From Caenimonas koreensis DSM 17982 (GTDB lineage: Bacteria; Pseudomonadota; Gammaproteobacteria; Burkholderiales; Burkholderiaceae_C): a stretch of DNA of 64,000 nt. The notes beneath the pieces are model-generated. The model searched no databases. It saw only the letters and a list, made by a program, of their open reading frames with translations, and had not been told where the DNA came from. The DNA lies in the NCBI RefSeq assembly GCF_009646335.1, contig NZ_WJBU01000013.1, forward strand, positions 1-64,000, in the 5' to 3' direction. Shown piece by piece: positions 39,869-48,336 of this stretch (position 1 is its first letter; every line of letters starts with the position of its first letter). Position numbers and translations under genes: made by a program.

Positions 39869-40462
39869 ATGCGTTCAATTTCTCTCGGCCTGGCCGCTGC
39901 AGCCATCTTGCTCACAGGCTGCGCGTCCATGCAGTCGTCAGGCTGGCAAACGCTGATCGACGGCGCGCGCGGCATGGACAACTTCACCACGGTGGGCAGC
40001 GCCAACTGGCGTGTGGAAGGCGACGCGATCATGGCCGACAAGCGCGCAGGCACAGATGGCCTGCATTTCCTTGCCACGAAGAACACCTACAAAGACTTTC
40101 ACATCCGCGCCGAATTCTGGGTCAGTGACGATGCGAACAGTGGCCTGTACTTGCGCTGCTCCGATGTGCGGCCAATGACGGACCGCACCTGCCACGAAGC
40201 CAACATCTTCGACAAGCGCCCAGACCCGAGCTACGCGACAGGTGCCATCGTGTGGCTCGCCAAAGCGCCGCAGCCTGGGCCCAAAACCGGCGGCCAGTGG
40301 AACGTGATGGAAGTGGTCGCCAAAGGCACGAGCATGATCGTGACGCTCAATGGCGTGCAGACGGCGCAGTCCAACGAAGCACGCGACGTGGGCGGCGTGA
40401 TCGGGCTTCAGTACGCAGGCGGTGTCGTGAAGTTCCGCAAGGTGCAAGTCAAGCCGCTTTGA
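39869..40462 (+). CDS. DUF1080 lipoprotein
   Basis: The 197-residue protein has a lipoprotein signal with lipobox LLTGC and a DUF1080 (concanavalin-like, 3-keto-disaccharide hydrolase type) domain: WQTLIDGARGMDNFTTVGSA near the start, then FHIRAEFWVSDDANSGLYLR and WNVMEVVAKGTSMIVTLNGV. AAGGAGAC lies seven bases before ATG 39869. DUF1080 proteins are associated with glycan binding or breakdown in the envelope. It is a single gene, convergent with the next one. Confidence 0.87.
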   Translation: MRSISLGLAAAAILLTGCASMQSSGWQTLIDGARGMDNFTTVGSANWRVEGDAIMADKRAGTDGLHFLATKNTYKDFHIRAEFWVSDDANSGLYLRCSDVRPMTDRTCHEANIFDKRPDPSYATGAIVWLAKAPQPGPKTGGQWNVMEVVAKGTSMIVTLNGVQTAQSNEARDVGGVIGLQYAGGVVKFRKVQVKPL

Positions 40463-40475
40463 TGCGCCGGGCGGC

Positions 40476-41696
40476 TCAGCGGTCGATCGTGAAGGTCAGG
40501 CCCGCATTGGCCTGCAGCCGCCGCACCAGCGCCATGCCCATTGCTGCGCCTGCTGTCCACACGCCACCGGGTGTTTGGGTGCGATTCACATCGTTCACCA
40601 AGCACAGCGCGCTCTCCGCAATCATCTTGGATGTAGAGCCGTAACCCGGGTCGCGGTCACCCGTGACCACGGCGCGCAGCGTGTCCCCTTTGGATGTCTG
40701 GCCGATAAACAGCAGCTCAAAGCGGCCCGTCTCGCGCTGGTGCTGATTGGGCCCTTCACCGGGCTTGGGCAGCGCAAAGCGGCGCAGCAGGCCGCGCGTC
40801 GGGCCGAACCCGAGAGCGATGTTCTGCGCGCGTGTGGCCAGCACCATGTTCTTTGCGCGGCGCTGGCCGACCGGGCCGTCGCCCGTCATCATTCGCTCGT
40901 CGTACAGAAAGTCCCGGCCCCACGGATGATTGCGCAGCGCATTGGTGCGGTGCACGTTCTTGGTATTGATCGCGGCCATGATGAACGGGCCCGTCCATGA
41001 CTTCGCCAGCTCGTCGTACTTTGCCGATTCACCTTCCGGCTGCTTCGGCCCGCGAAAGCCCGGTGTGAGCGCAAAGGGATCGACCATGGTGCGGGCCAAT
41101 GACGGGTCGCGGCTGATCGCCTCCAGCGTTTCCAGCAAGCTCGCCACCGTGCCGCCCGAAGGCCCGCCTTTGATCTTGCGCACGCGCCCGCGCACGCTCG
41201 AAAGCGGCATGCCGAAGCGGCGCGTAGCTTCCTCCTGCAGGAACACGACGCCCAAGTCGAACGGAATCGAATCGAAGCCGCACGAGAACACGATGCGCGC
41301 GCCGCTGCGGCTGGCGGGGGGCTGCAGCACGCCAATCATCTTTGCCATCCAGGCCGGCTCGCCGCACAGGTCCACATAATCAGTACCGGCCTTGGCACAG
41401 GCCTCGACCAGGGGTTCGCCATACATCTGGTACGGCCCGACGGTGGTGATGATCACCTTCGCCTGCGCAACGAGGTCTGCGAGCGCAGCAGGGTCCGATG
41501 CGTCGGCCACCAGCAAGGGCAGGGCGGCGTCTGCGCCGATCTCGTCACGCACCCGCGCGAGCTTGTCGCGGCTGCGTCCGGCCATGGCCCAGGCAACACT
41601 GCCGGCGACGCCGTAGGTGGTGTTGAGATATTCAGCGACGAGCCGGCCCGTGAAGCCGGTAGCGCCGAAGATGATGATGTCAAAGCGTCTTGTCAT
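40476..41696 (-). CDS. Saccharopine dehydrogenase-like/trans-acting enoyl reductase family protein
   Basis: The 406-residue oxidoreductase has the N-terminal Rossmann motif IIIFGATGFTGRLVAEYL and then TVGPYQMYGEPLVEACAKAG, TDYVDLCGEPAWM and FDSIPFDLGVVFL. This is the pattern of the group that includes mycobacterial trans-acting enoyl reductases. The substrate in proteobacteria is not known and may be a lipid-linked intermediate. ATG 41696 is 20 bases from the Nramp-like stop, so the two may be cotranscribed. Confidence 0.82.
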   Translation of the reverse strand: MTRRFDIIIFGATGFTGRLVAEYLNTTYGVAGSVAWAMAGRSRDKLARVRDEIGADAALPLLVADASDPAALADLVAQAKVIITTVGPYQMYGEPLVEACAKAGTDYVDLCGEPAWMAKMIGVLQPPASRSGARIVFSCGFDSIPFDLGVVFLQEEATRRFGMPLSSVRGRVRKIKGGPSGGTVASLLETLEAISRDPSLARTMVDPFALTPGFRGPKQPEGESAKYDELAKSWTGPFIMAAINTKNVHRTNALRNHPWGRDFLYDERMMTGDGPVGQRRAKNMVLATRAQNIALGFGPTRGLLRRFALPKPGEGPNQHQRETGRFELLFIGQTSKGDTLRAVVTGDRDPGYGSTSKMIAESALCLVNDVNRTQTPGGVWTAGAAMGMALVRRLQANAGLTFTIDR

Positions 41697-41716
41697 CCGC
41701 AATCCTTGCAGGGGTG

Positions 41717-42985
41717 TCAGGCCATCGTAGCGAACATGGCGACAACCGCTATCGCCATCACGACGGCGGTCGCCCAGCCAGCGCGCCGCAAACGCGCTGA
41801 AATGACGAAACTGCCCATCACCTTGCTGTCTGCGGCCATCAACAACATCACCACCATGATTGGCACCGAGATCACGCCGTTGATCACAGCGCTCCAGAAC
41901 AGGGCCTTGATCGGATCGACTGGCAGGAAGCCAATAGCCACACCCAGCAGCGTTGCAACGGCGATCACTGAATAAAACCCCTTCGCTTGGCCGGGCTGCA
42001 ACTCCAGGCTGTTGCGCCAGCCGAATGTGCCTGCGATGGCATAAGCGGCCGAGCCTGCGAGCACCGGTATGGCAAGCATGCCTGTGCCGATGATGCCCAG
42101 GCCAAAAAGAATGAAGGCGAATTCGCCTGCAATGGGGCGCAGCGCCGTCGCGGCCTGCGCTGATGTCTGTATGTCGGTCACGCCTTGAGCATGCAGCGTC
42201 ACTGCGGTCGTGAGCACGATGAAGAACGCGATCAGGTTGGAGAACCCCATGCCCACCATCGTGTCGAGCTTGATGCGGCGAAAGTTCTCCGGCGCCTGTC
42301 TGGGCATATTGACCAGCGGCATTGCGCCGGGCGTTGCGCGCAGGTCCTCTACCTCTTCTGACGCCTGCCAGAAGAAGAGGTAGGGGCTGATCGTCGTGCC
42401 GAACACCGCGACGAGTGTCGTCACGTACCCGGCGCTGAACACCAGGTGCGGCCACAACGTATTGCGCAGCACATCAAGCCACGAGATGCGCACAGCGAAC
42501 ACGACACCCACATAGGCGAAGAGTGCGAGCGTCAGCCACTTCAACACGCGAACGTAGCTGTGATAGGGCACGAACACCTGCAGCACCAAGGACAACACGC
42601 CGAATGCGATGGTGTAGAGGTGGGTCGGCCCACCGATGAGCAGCGTGACTGCATCGCCCATCGCTGACACGTCAGCCGCGATGTTGATCGTGTTTGCCAC
42701 CAGCAGCAGCGACACCGTGGCGTACAGCAGCCACGCCGGATAGTGGCGGCGGATGTTCGTTGCCAGCCCATGCCCCGTGACGCGGCCGATGCGCGCGCTG
42801 ACGATCTGGATGGACACCATCAGCGGATAGGTCAGCAGGATCGTCCAGAGCAAGCCGAAGCCGAACTGCGCGCCCGCCTGCGAGTAAGTGGCGATGCCGC
42901 TCGGGTCGTCATCAGCAGCGCCAGTGATCAGGCCCGGGCCCATCTTGCTCATCCACGATTGGCTGGACTGGGGCGCAAAAGTCAT
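41717..42985 (-). CDS. Nramp-related divalent metal transporter
   Basis: This is an integral membrane protein of 422 residues and about eleven helices. The first helix carries GPGLITGAADDDPSGIATY, where classical Nramp (MntH) has DPGN. The sixth-helix region reads GTTISPYLFFWQASEEVED, without the metal-binding Met of classical Mn/Fe transporters. These differences are typical of Nramp-related proteins, some of which transport Mg2+. ATG 42985 is chosen over an earlier one at 43027 that would run into the divergent antiporter gene. Confidence 0.85.
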   Translation of the reverse strand: MTFAPQSSQSWMSKMGPGLITGAADDDPSGIATYSQAGAQFGFGLLWTILLTYPLMVSIQIVSARIGRVTGHGLATNIRRHYPAWLLYATVSLLLVANTINIAADVSAMGDAVTLLIGGPTHLYTIAFGVLSLVLQVFVPYHSYVRVLKWLTLALFAYVGVVFAVRISWLDVLRNTLWPHLVFSAGYVTTLVAVFGTTISPYLFFWQASEEVEDLRATPGAMPLVNMPRQAPENFRRIKLDTMVGMGFSNLIAFFIVLTTAVTLHAQGVTDIQTSAQAATALRPIAGEFAFILFGLGIIGTGMLAIPVLAGSAAYAIAGTFGWRNSLELQPGQAKGFYSVIAVATLLGVAIGFLPVDPIKALFWSAVINGVISVPIMVVMLLMAADSKVMGSFVISARLRRAGWATAVVMAIAVVAMFATMA

Positions 42986-43008
42986 GCGTGCCAGTCTAGA
43001 CTCAAAGC

Positions 43009-44718
43009 GTGCACCACTCGATCCCACTCATCACAACGCTTGCGGCCGCGTTTGCGCTGGCTCTTCTGTTCGGCTTCATCGCGGCGCGGCTGAAGCTGCC
43101 TGCGCTCGTGGGCTACCTCATTGCGGGCATCGTGATTGGCCCTGCCACGCCGGGCTTTGTGGCAGACGTGAAGATCGCCGGCGAACTCGCTGAGATCGGC
43201 GTGATGCTGCTCATGTTTGGCGTGGGGCTGCACTTCTCGGTGTCTGACCTGATGTCGGTCAAGAAAATCGCGGTGCCCGGTGCCGTGCTGCAGATCGCAG
43301 TGGCCACGGCCATGGGCGCGGCGGCGGGTTGGGCCTGGGGCTGGTCGCTCGGCGGCGCGCTGGTGTTTGGCCTGGCGCTGTCAGTGGCCAGCACAGTGGT
43401 GCTGTTGCGCGCGCTCGAAGCGCGCGGCGTGCTCGAGACTGCCAACGGCCGTATTGCAGTCGGCTGGCTCGTGGTGGAAGACCTCGCGATGGTGCTCGTG
43501 CTGGTGCTGTTGCCGCCGCTCGCCGGCCTGGCAGGCGGCAAGGAAGCGGTGAGCATCGACTTGTGGATCACCATCGGCAAGACGCTGCTGCAAGTGGCCT
43601 TGTTCATCGCGCTGATGCTGGTGGTGGGCCGCAGGTTGTTTCCATGGGTGCTGTGGCAAGTGACGCGCACCGGCTCGCGCGAGTTGTTCACGCTCAGCGT
43701 GATTGCGGCGGCGGTGAGCATTGCGTACGGCGCAGCCATCTTGTTTGGCGTGTCGTTTGCGCTGGGTGCGTTCTTTGCCGGTATGGTGCTGCGCGAATCG
43801 AAGTTCAGCCATCGCGCCGCGGAAGAGACGCTGCCCCTGCGTGACGCGTTCTCGGTTTTGTTCTTCGTGTCGGTCGGCATGCTGTTCGATCCGCGCGTGC
43901 TCGTCGACAGCCCGTGGCAGGTGCTGCTCGTGGTGGCGATCATCGTGCTGGGCAAATCGCTCGCGGCAGCGGGGCTGGTGCTGTTGATGCGCTATCCGCT
44001 GAATACCGCGTTGTCTGTGTCGGCCAGCCTTGCGCAGATCGGCGAGTTCTCTTTCATCCTGGCTAGCCTGGGTGTGGCGCTCGGCCTGCTGCCGGTGCAG
44101 GGCCAGAGCCTGATTCTCGCGGGCGCATTGATTTCGATAGCGATCAATCCGCTTGTGTTTGCTGCTGTAGAGCCAATCCAGCGATGGGTGCGCGGCAAGT
44201 CGCCGCGGGCGCGGGAGCTTGAGCGGCGCGACGACCCACTTGCCGAACTGCCGGGCGCGACTGATCGCAAGTTCCTGTCGAACCAGGTGGTGATCGTGGG
44301 CTACGGGCGAGTGGGGCGGCAGATCGGCGAGGCGCTTGGCAGGCAGGGCGTGCCTTTCGTGGTCGTGGACGATAACCGCGAGCTGGTCGAGAAACTGCGC
44401 GAGCGCGGCCAGGCTGCCGTGTTCGGCGATGCATCTGATGAGGAGACGCTGATCCAGGCGCACATCGCGCAAGCAAGAATGCTCGTGGTGGCCACGCCGC
44501 AGACTGTTGGCGTGCACAAGATGTCCGAGACCGCGCGCAAGCTCAATGCCGGCATTGAAGTCGTCGTGCGCAGCCATAACGAAGCCGAGGCGGCGCTGCT
44601 CGAACAGGAGAGCGGCGCGCGTGTATTCGTGGGCGAGAGCGAGCTGGCGCGCGCGATGACGCAGCACGTGATGGCGCGCGTTCTTGCCAACAACGGCAGC
44701 GAGCGTCGGGCAACCTGA
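43009..44718 (+). CDS. ybaL: Monovalent cation:proton antiporter, CPA2 family (YbaL/KefB-like)
   Basis: The 569-residue protein has about twelve N-terminal helices (LPALVGYLIAGIVIGPATPG at residues 31-50; ASTVVLLRALEARGVLE; GWLVVEDLAMVLVLVLL) and a C-terminal TrkA-N domain with VVIVGYGRVGRQIGEALG near residue 428. The domain would bind NAD(H) and gate K+ or Na+ efflux. The order and short C terminus fit YbaL. The start is GTG at 43009, 23 bases from the divergent Nramp gene start. Confidence 0.9.
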   Translation: MHHSIPLITTLAAAFALALLFGFIAARLKLPALVGYLIAGIVIGPATPGFVADVKIAGELAEIGVMLLMFGVGLHFSVSDLMSVKKIAVPGAVLQIAVATAMGAAAGWAWGWSLGGALVFGLALSVASTVVLLRALEARGVLETANGRIAVGWLVVEDLAMVLVLVLLPPLAGLAGGKEAVSIDLWITIGKTLLQVALFIALMLVVGRRLFPWVLWQVTRTGSRELFTLSVIAAAVSIAYGAAILFGVSFALGAFFAGMVLRESKFSHRAAEETLPLRDAFSVLFFVSVGMLFDPRVLVDSPWQVLLVVAIIVLGKSLAAAGLVLLMRYPLNTALSVSASLAQIGEFSFILASLGVALGLLPVQGQSLILAGALISIAINPLVFAAVEPIQRWVRGKSPRARELERRDDPLAELPGATDRKFLSNQVVIVGYGRVGRQIGEALGRQGVPFVVVDDNRELVEKLRERGQAAVFGDASDEETLIQAHIAQARMLVVATPQTVGVHKMSETARKLNAGIEVVVRSHNEAEAALLEQESGARVFVGESELARAMTQHVMARVLANNGSERRAT

Positions 44719-44781
44719 CTGCGGCGCTCGCCGGTGTGATCCGTAGGTCTGAGGCACCCTGATTGCGACCTGCCGCTGCCT

Positions 44782-44808
44782 GGGACGTAGTGCTTCAGTG
44801 CTAACATT
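44782..44808 (+). promoter_or_regulatory. Degenerate hrp-box-like sequence (weak)
   Basis: GGGAC, 15 bases, TAACATT lies 54 bases before the ATG at 44863. Compared with the four good sites, the first block has one mismatch, the spacing is one base shorter, and the final A is T. It is a candidate only. Confidence 0.25.
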
Positions 44809-44862
44809 GTCGGGATGTGGGCTTTCAAGATAAGCCTATTCAATGACATGGGGTGATTGAGC

Positions 44863-46152
44863 ATGCTTACTCTTACTGTTCCATCGTACGCCAGCGCATC
44901 ACGCGCCAGTAGCAATTACGCAGATTCCTGGGGTCCGATTTTTGACCAATTCGCGACTACGGCTGAGTCCGTCGATGAGGCTCTCGGCGAAACGATATCC
45001 CAAGTGCTGATTGGCGCACTGACCGACGCGTTGAGCTCACGCAAAATTGATCTCACTTTCGAGGGTGATGATGCCGACGCGGTGCGAGGCATGCCGATCG
45101 AATCCTGGGAGACTGTAAAAAAAATGTTCGACAAATCTTCGGGCACGGGGCCGATCACTGCAACGCTTGGCTCTGATGTCGTCGAACGGATCGACAGCTT
45201 CGATGACACGTTGATAGACGGGCTGCAGTTGGTCGGTGTGAGCGAGGTGAATGTCCACGCGCCAACCACAACGAGCGAGGTACGACTGAATACGGTTTGC
45301 GCTCCCAACTCTGGCGAAAAGCCATGGCGACCAAAAGTCACAGTCATACGCACCGAGGCCGGATCATCGCTCAAACACATCTACGTGAACAAAGACACTT
45401 CGGTCGAGGGCCGCGGCTTCTCAGGCTTGGGCGTCACCGTCCACCACATGGACGAGCAAGGTCATGAAGTGTGTAGTGGGCCTCTTGAACAAGCGAGAGT
45501 TGAACCGGCGTGGAAGCAAGACATTTTTCTGGCGCTCAGCGCCAGTCTTCGCGGCCTTGTGCTGGACCTCTCCAGCTGGACGGATGATCGCGCGCTGCAA
45601 GCGCTGAAATTGCAGCCGTGTGATTGGGCGCAGTGGCAGGGTATTGCGGGGGTCGAGCTGAACCTGGTGCTCGTCAGCCCGGAACTGCAGTCAAGCATCC
45701 CTTTGATTGAGGGTGTCGATCAGGTCTGCACGACAGATGTTGAGCAAGACTATGACCCGTCGAGTTTCGAGCCGCCGCCGTTGCTTTCCTTGGAAGAGTA
45801 TGAATTCGCCGCGCAGGAGTCACTGCGACACTTCCTCAAGGCGATGGAGTCGGGTGGTGCGAGCGCGCAGGCACGCCAGTTCAATGTCGAGTTGTTCGAA
45901 TCGATGATTGGCCGCATTGATCCCGTTGATTCCTTCATCGGTGACAGCAGCAATCCCAACGCACCCACGGTACTGGACCTGGAAACAGATGTTTGCGAAG
46001 AGGTTGCCGCAGTCATCCGGACTATCAGGCGCGATGCCTGGAAGGCGCTGTTGGAGCATCCTGAGGCTGCATGCCTGCAGTCAGTGCGCATGAGCGAGGC
46101 GCTGGCGCAAGGAGGCCCGTTGCCTATTGCCCTGGCGCAGGTGCGCGCCTGA
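44863..46152 (+). CDS. Hypothetical protein, effector-like (429 aa)
   Basis: No family is recognised for this 429-residue acidic, soluble protein without a signal peptide. The N terminus is Ser/Ala/Thr-rich (LTLTVPSYASASRASSNYAD), a composition often seen in type III secretion signals. The middle is a beta-rich stretch (KVTVIRTEAGSSLKHIYVNK) and the C-terminal third is helical (EFAAQESLRHFLKAMESGGA). GGGGTGA lies upstream of ATG 44863. A TTG at 44857 is also in frame. It is the first gene of the unusual 44.8-51.7 kb block and convergent with the putative chaperone-effector operon. Confidence 0.62.
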   Translation: MLTLTVPSYASASRASSNYADSWGPIFDQFATTAESVDEALGETISQVLIGALTDALSSRKIDLTFEGDDADAVRGMPIESWETVKKMFDKSSGTGPITATLGSDVVERIDSFDDTLIDGLQLVGVSEVNVHAPTTTSEVRLNTVCAPNSGEKPWRPKVTVIRTEAGSSLKHIYVNKDTSVEGRGFSGLGVTVHHMDEQGHEVCSGPLEQARVEPAWKQDIFLALSASLRGLVLDLSSWTDDRALQALKLQPCDWAQWQGIAGVELNLVLVSPELQSSIPLIEGVDQVCTTDVEQDYDPSSFEPPPLLSLEEYEFAAQESLRHFLKAMESGGASAQARQFNVELFESMIGRIDPVDSFIGDSSNPNAPTVLDLETDVCEEVAAVIRTIRRDAWKALLEHPEAACLQSVRMSEALAQGGPLPIALAQVRA

Positions 46153-46182
46153 GGCAAGCCTGATCAGCGCGCGGCACCGCGC

Positions 46183-47562
46183 TTAGTCGGCGGGCTTACT
46201 GCGGGTGCGCAAAGCCCGCATTAACCTGGCACGCGCCTCGCCGCTGGCTGCATCGGAGGCGGGGCCATCGGCAGGTCTGAGTGCTGCGTTGTGCCGCTCC
46301 ACCGCTGCGGTGATCGCGTCGTGGGTCTTACGGCCGGTAGACACTTCAATCTGCGGCAGGACCAATGTCGTCACAACGCGGTTGCGCATGTTTCTGACTG
46401 CGATCGATATCGGGCTTGACCAGGAAATTTTATCGAACGGCTGGACGGTGCTGCTGAGCTCCAGCAGGCTGGCTACCGCCTCTTCCTTCATGTTGATTTC
46501 CTTTTCGCTCCCTGGCGTGAAGAACGACCTCATCAGGAGCAGCAACCTGTATGCGGGGGGCACCGCGCCATCGCGAGTGGCTCGGTCCTGCGGGCGTAGC
46601 GAATCGAGTTGCACTTCGTTTGCGTATGCATCACACCAGTTGAGGAAGGCGATGATCTCGGGTGAGTATTGCAGCATTTTCTCTACCGCACTGCGGGCTT
46701 CGGGGATCTGCATCCATGAATCAAACGCGGCAAGGCGAGTTGGTTGGCCTTCGATGGCCCATGGAAGGTTGTTCCCGAACTGAGTAGGGTCAGCGTGAGC
46801 ACTGGTGCTGGATGTTGCACTTCGCGGCACGGGGGGAAGCACTGTCGCTGAGAACGACGATGAACCCTGGCCAGTTCCGTCACTGTGAGCAGACGACGTT
46901 TCCGATCTTGCGCTTTCCTTCTTTGCACTCTCCAGACGTAGTGCATCCATCTGCCGGCGTTGGGATTGTTCACTCGCAACAGATCTGGGTGAGTCCTCGG
47001 AATTTGCAGGACCGTCTGTGGTCACACCAGGCTGGTTGGTGTCGACACGTCTGGCTCTGCTCTGCCCACCAGGCCGCTTCATGATGAAAGCCTTAACGGC
47101 TGCCGACGGCTCCGCCGGTTCGCCTTTCACCTCACGCGTGCCGATATCCCCCATGGGTGTGTCTGGGCTATTGCTGCTGGCAAAGGGGTTGGCGCCATGG
47201 TGGGGAATGTCCAGGCTTTCGCTGCCACCAGAGGTCGTACTTCGGGTATCGGCGTTCCGGTCCGCAAAGCCTCGATCGCGCGGACTCGTTGCGCTGGCAA
47301 AGCTCGCCACTGACAGGGCGCGCCTGGCGGTTGCAAGCGGTATGGGACTGGCAGGTCTCGTCAGGCCCAACAAACTGGAGCTTGACCCAGAACGCGGCAG
47401 AAGATGGGGTGATTGAATCCCCGCCTTGACTTGCGTTGCTTCAGCAGCTGCGGATGCTGTCGTTGCAGCGGTTATGGTGCCTTGTGCTTCAGGGCCGGCT
47501 TTGCCGTTTGCTGCTGGCAGCGAACCGGGGCTTGTGCGTGGGATGGATGAAGAGCGATCCAT
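46183..47562 (-). CDS. Putative type III effector (459 aa), chaperone-linked
   Basis: The 459-residue protein has the shape of a type III effector. The Ser/Pro-rich N terminus (MDRSSSIPRTSPGSLPAANG) is followed by about 240 residues of low-complexity sequence and then by a compact helical domain (FDSWMQIPEARSAVEKMLQY; FLNWCDAYANEVQLDSL; AYRLLLLMRSFFTPGSEKE). It lies 57 bases downstream of a CesT-like chaperone gene in the same direction, with AAAGG about eight bases before its ATG. The usual one-chaperone, one-effector layout suggests it is the cognate substrate. No enzymatic motif is recognised in the C-terminal domain. Confidence 0.65.
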   Translation of the reverse strand: MDRSSSIPRTSPGSLPAANGKAGPEAQGTITAATTASAAAEATQVKAGIQSPHLLPRSGSSSSLLGLTRPASPIPLATARRALSVASFASATSPRDRGFADRNADTRSTTSGGSESLDIPHHGANPFASSNSPDTPMGDIGTREVKGEPAEPSAAVKAFIMKRPGGQSRARRVDTNQPGVTTDGPANSEDSPRSVASEQSQRRQMDALRLESAKKESARSETSSAHSDGTGQGSSSFSATVLPPVPRSATSSTSAHADPTQFGNNLPWAIEGQPTRLAAFDSWMQIPEARSAVEKMLQYSPEIIAFLNWCDAYANEVQLDSLRPQDRATRDGAVPPAYRLLLLMRSFFTPGSEKEINMKEEAVASLLELSSTVQPFDKISWSSPISIAVRNMRNRVVTTLVLPQIEVSTGRKTHDAITAAVERHNAALRPADGPASDAASGEARARLMRALRTRSKPAD

Positions 47563-47619
47563 GTGGAAACCTTTTGCCGTAAATTGAAAGTGGTGATGTG
47601 AAAGCGGTGATGCGCTCGT

Positions 47620-48111
47620 TCAGGCGAACTGCGAGATATCGCGCGCAGGCGGGTTGTGGGTGAGCAGGGCAGCCTGGCCAACATCGGCATCGACATCGGT
47701 CGCATCAGCGTGCCAGCGCTCGACCATCTGGACGCCGCGCTCGATCAACGCGTGCAAGTCGTGAGGCGAGGCATCGAACAGCTGGAACACGTACTGCAAA
47801 ACGGCTTCGCCCGTGGCGGGATTGCGGCTGAACACCGGCGGGTTGACTTGCAGCAGCACAAAGTTGGCGTCAAGCAAGGCTTGCAGATCGGCGAACGAAT
47901 CCGGGCCGCTCTGGCCGACCGGGCCGAATTCAAAGAGCACGAAAACGTGGTCAGGGCATGCGTGCGGGCAGTGCACCAGGTTGACCGTGGCGCCGCGTAC
48001 GACGACGTGAAAGCCGACGCGGCCCAGCGCGTCTTCTCCCAGCGTCGGCGTCGGCACATTGACCAGGTCGCACAGCCCGGCGCACAAATCCTGAAAGCTT
48101 GCAACAGCCAT
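47620..48111 (-). CDS. CesT-family (class I) type III secretion chaperone
   Basis: The 163-residue acidic protein follows the class I chaperone fold order. A first helix (FQDLCAGLCDLVNVPTPTLG) is followed by three strands (VGFHVVVRGATVNLVHCPH, then HVFVLFEFGPVG), a helix (SFADLQALLDANFVLLQVNP), strands in an ETGE-like turn region (FSRNPATGEAVLQYVFQL), and a last long helix (SPHDLHALIERGVQMVERWH). The size is right and no signal peptide is present. ATG 48111 has GAGGG five bases upstream. A longer frame to 48201 is excluded because the hrp-box-like promoter at 48159-48186 lies inside it. It would dimerise and bind the N-terminal region of the effector encoded next to it. Confidence 0.75.
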   Translation of the reverse strand: MAVASFQDLCAGLCDLVNVPTPTLGEDALGRVGFHVVVRGATVNLVHCPHACPDHVFVLFEFGPVGQSGPDSFADLQALLDANFVLLQVNPPVFSRNPATGEAVLQYVFQLFDASPHDLHALIERGVQMVERWHADATDVDADVGQAALLTHNPPARDISQFA

Positions 48112-48158
48112 GAAAACCCTCAACGAAGTCAGCAATAGTTGGGCCCTTGCCCGCAACC

Positions 48159-48186
48159 TGAGTGACGCCTGCGGTGACTTCGTTCC
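48159..48186 (-). promoter_or_regulatory. hrp-box-like ECF promoter (site 2)
   Basis: On the minus strand the site reads GGAAC, 15 bases, GTCACTCA, ending 47 bases before the chaperone ATG at 48111. Spacing and the GGAAC and CACTCA blocks match the hrp box (GGAACC-N15/16-CCACNNA). It drives the chaperone-effector operon. Confidence 0.75.
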
Positions 48187-48336
48187 ATGCGGCTGTTTCA
48201 TCGCTGATGTCGAACCACAGGAGGCCTGAAAGCAGACCGGGAATCACAAGGTGTCAACAGACTGAAGCACGATGTGGCGCTCTGCGCTTGCGCCATAACA
48301 TTCACCGCTTCTCTATTTGCATGAAGGGCAAGCGGC

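Noticed and set aside
43381..44757. 458-codon antisense frame opposite the CPA2 antiporter
   Set aside because: The composition (His/Gln/Arg) is typical of the reverse complement of a membrane-protein gene.
48112..48201. Longer N terminus for the chaperone (start at 48201)
   Set aside because: It would contain the hrp-box-like promoter within the coding region and adds an Arg/Leu-rich leader not found in class I chaperones.
48240..48336. hrp-box-like site for the gene at 48337
   Set aside because: TAACATT near 48294 has only TGGCG at the right distance upstream. That block is too common in this GC-rich sequence to count.
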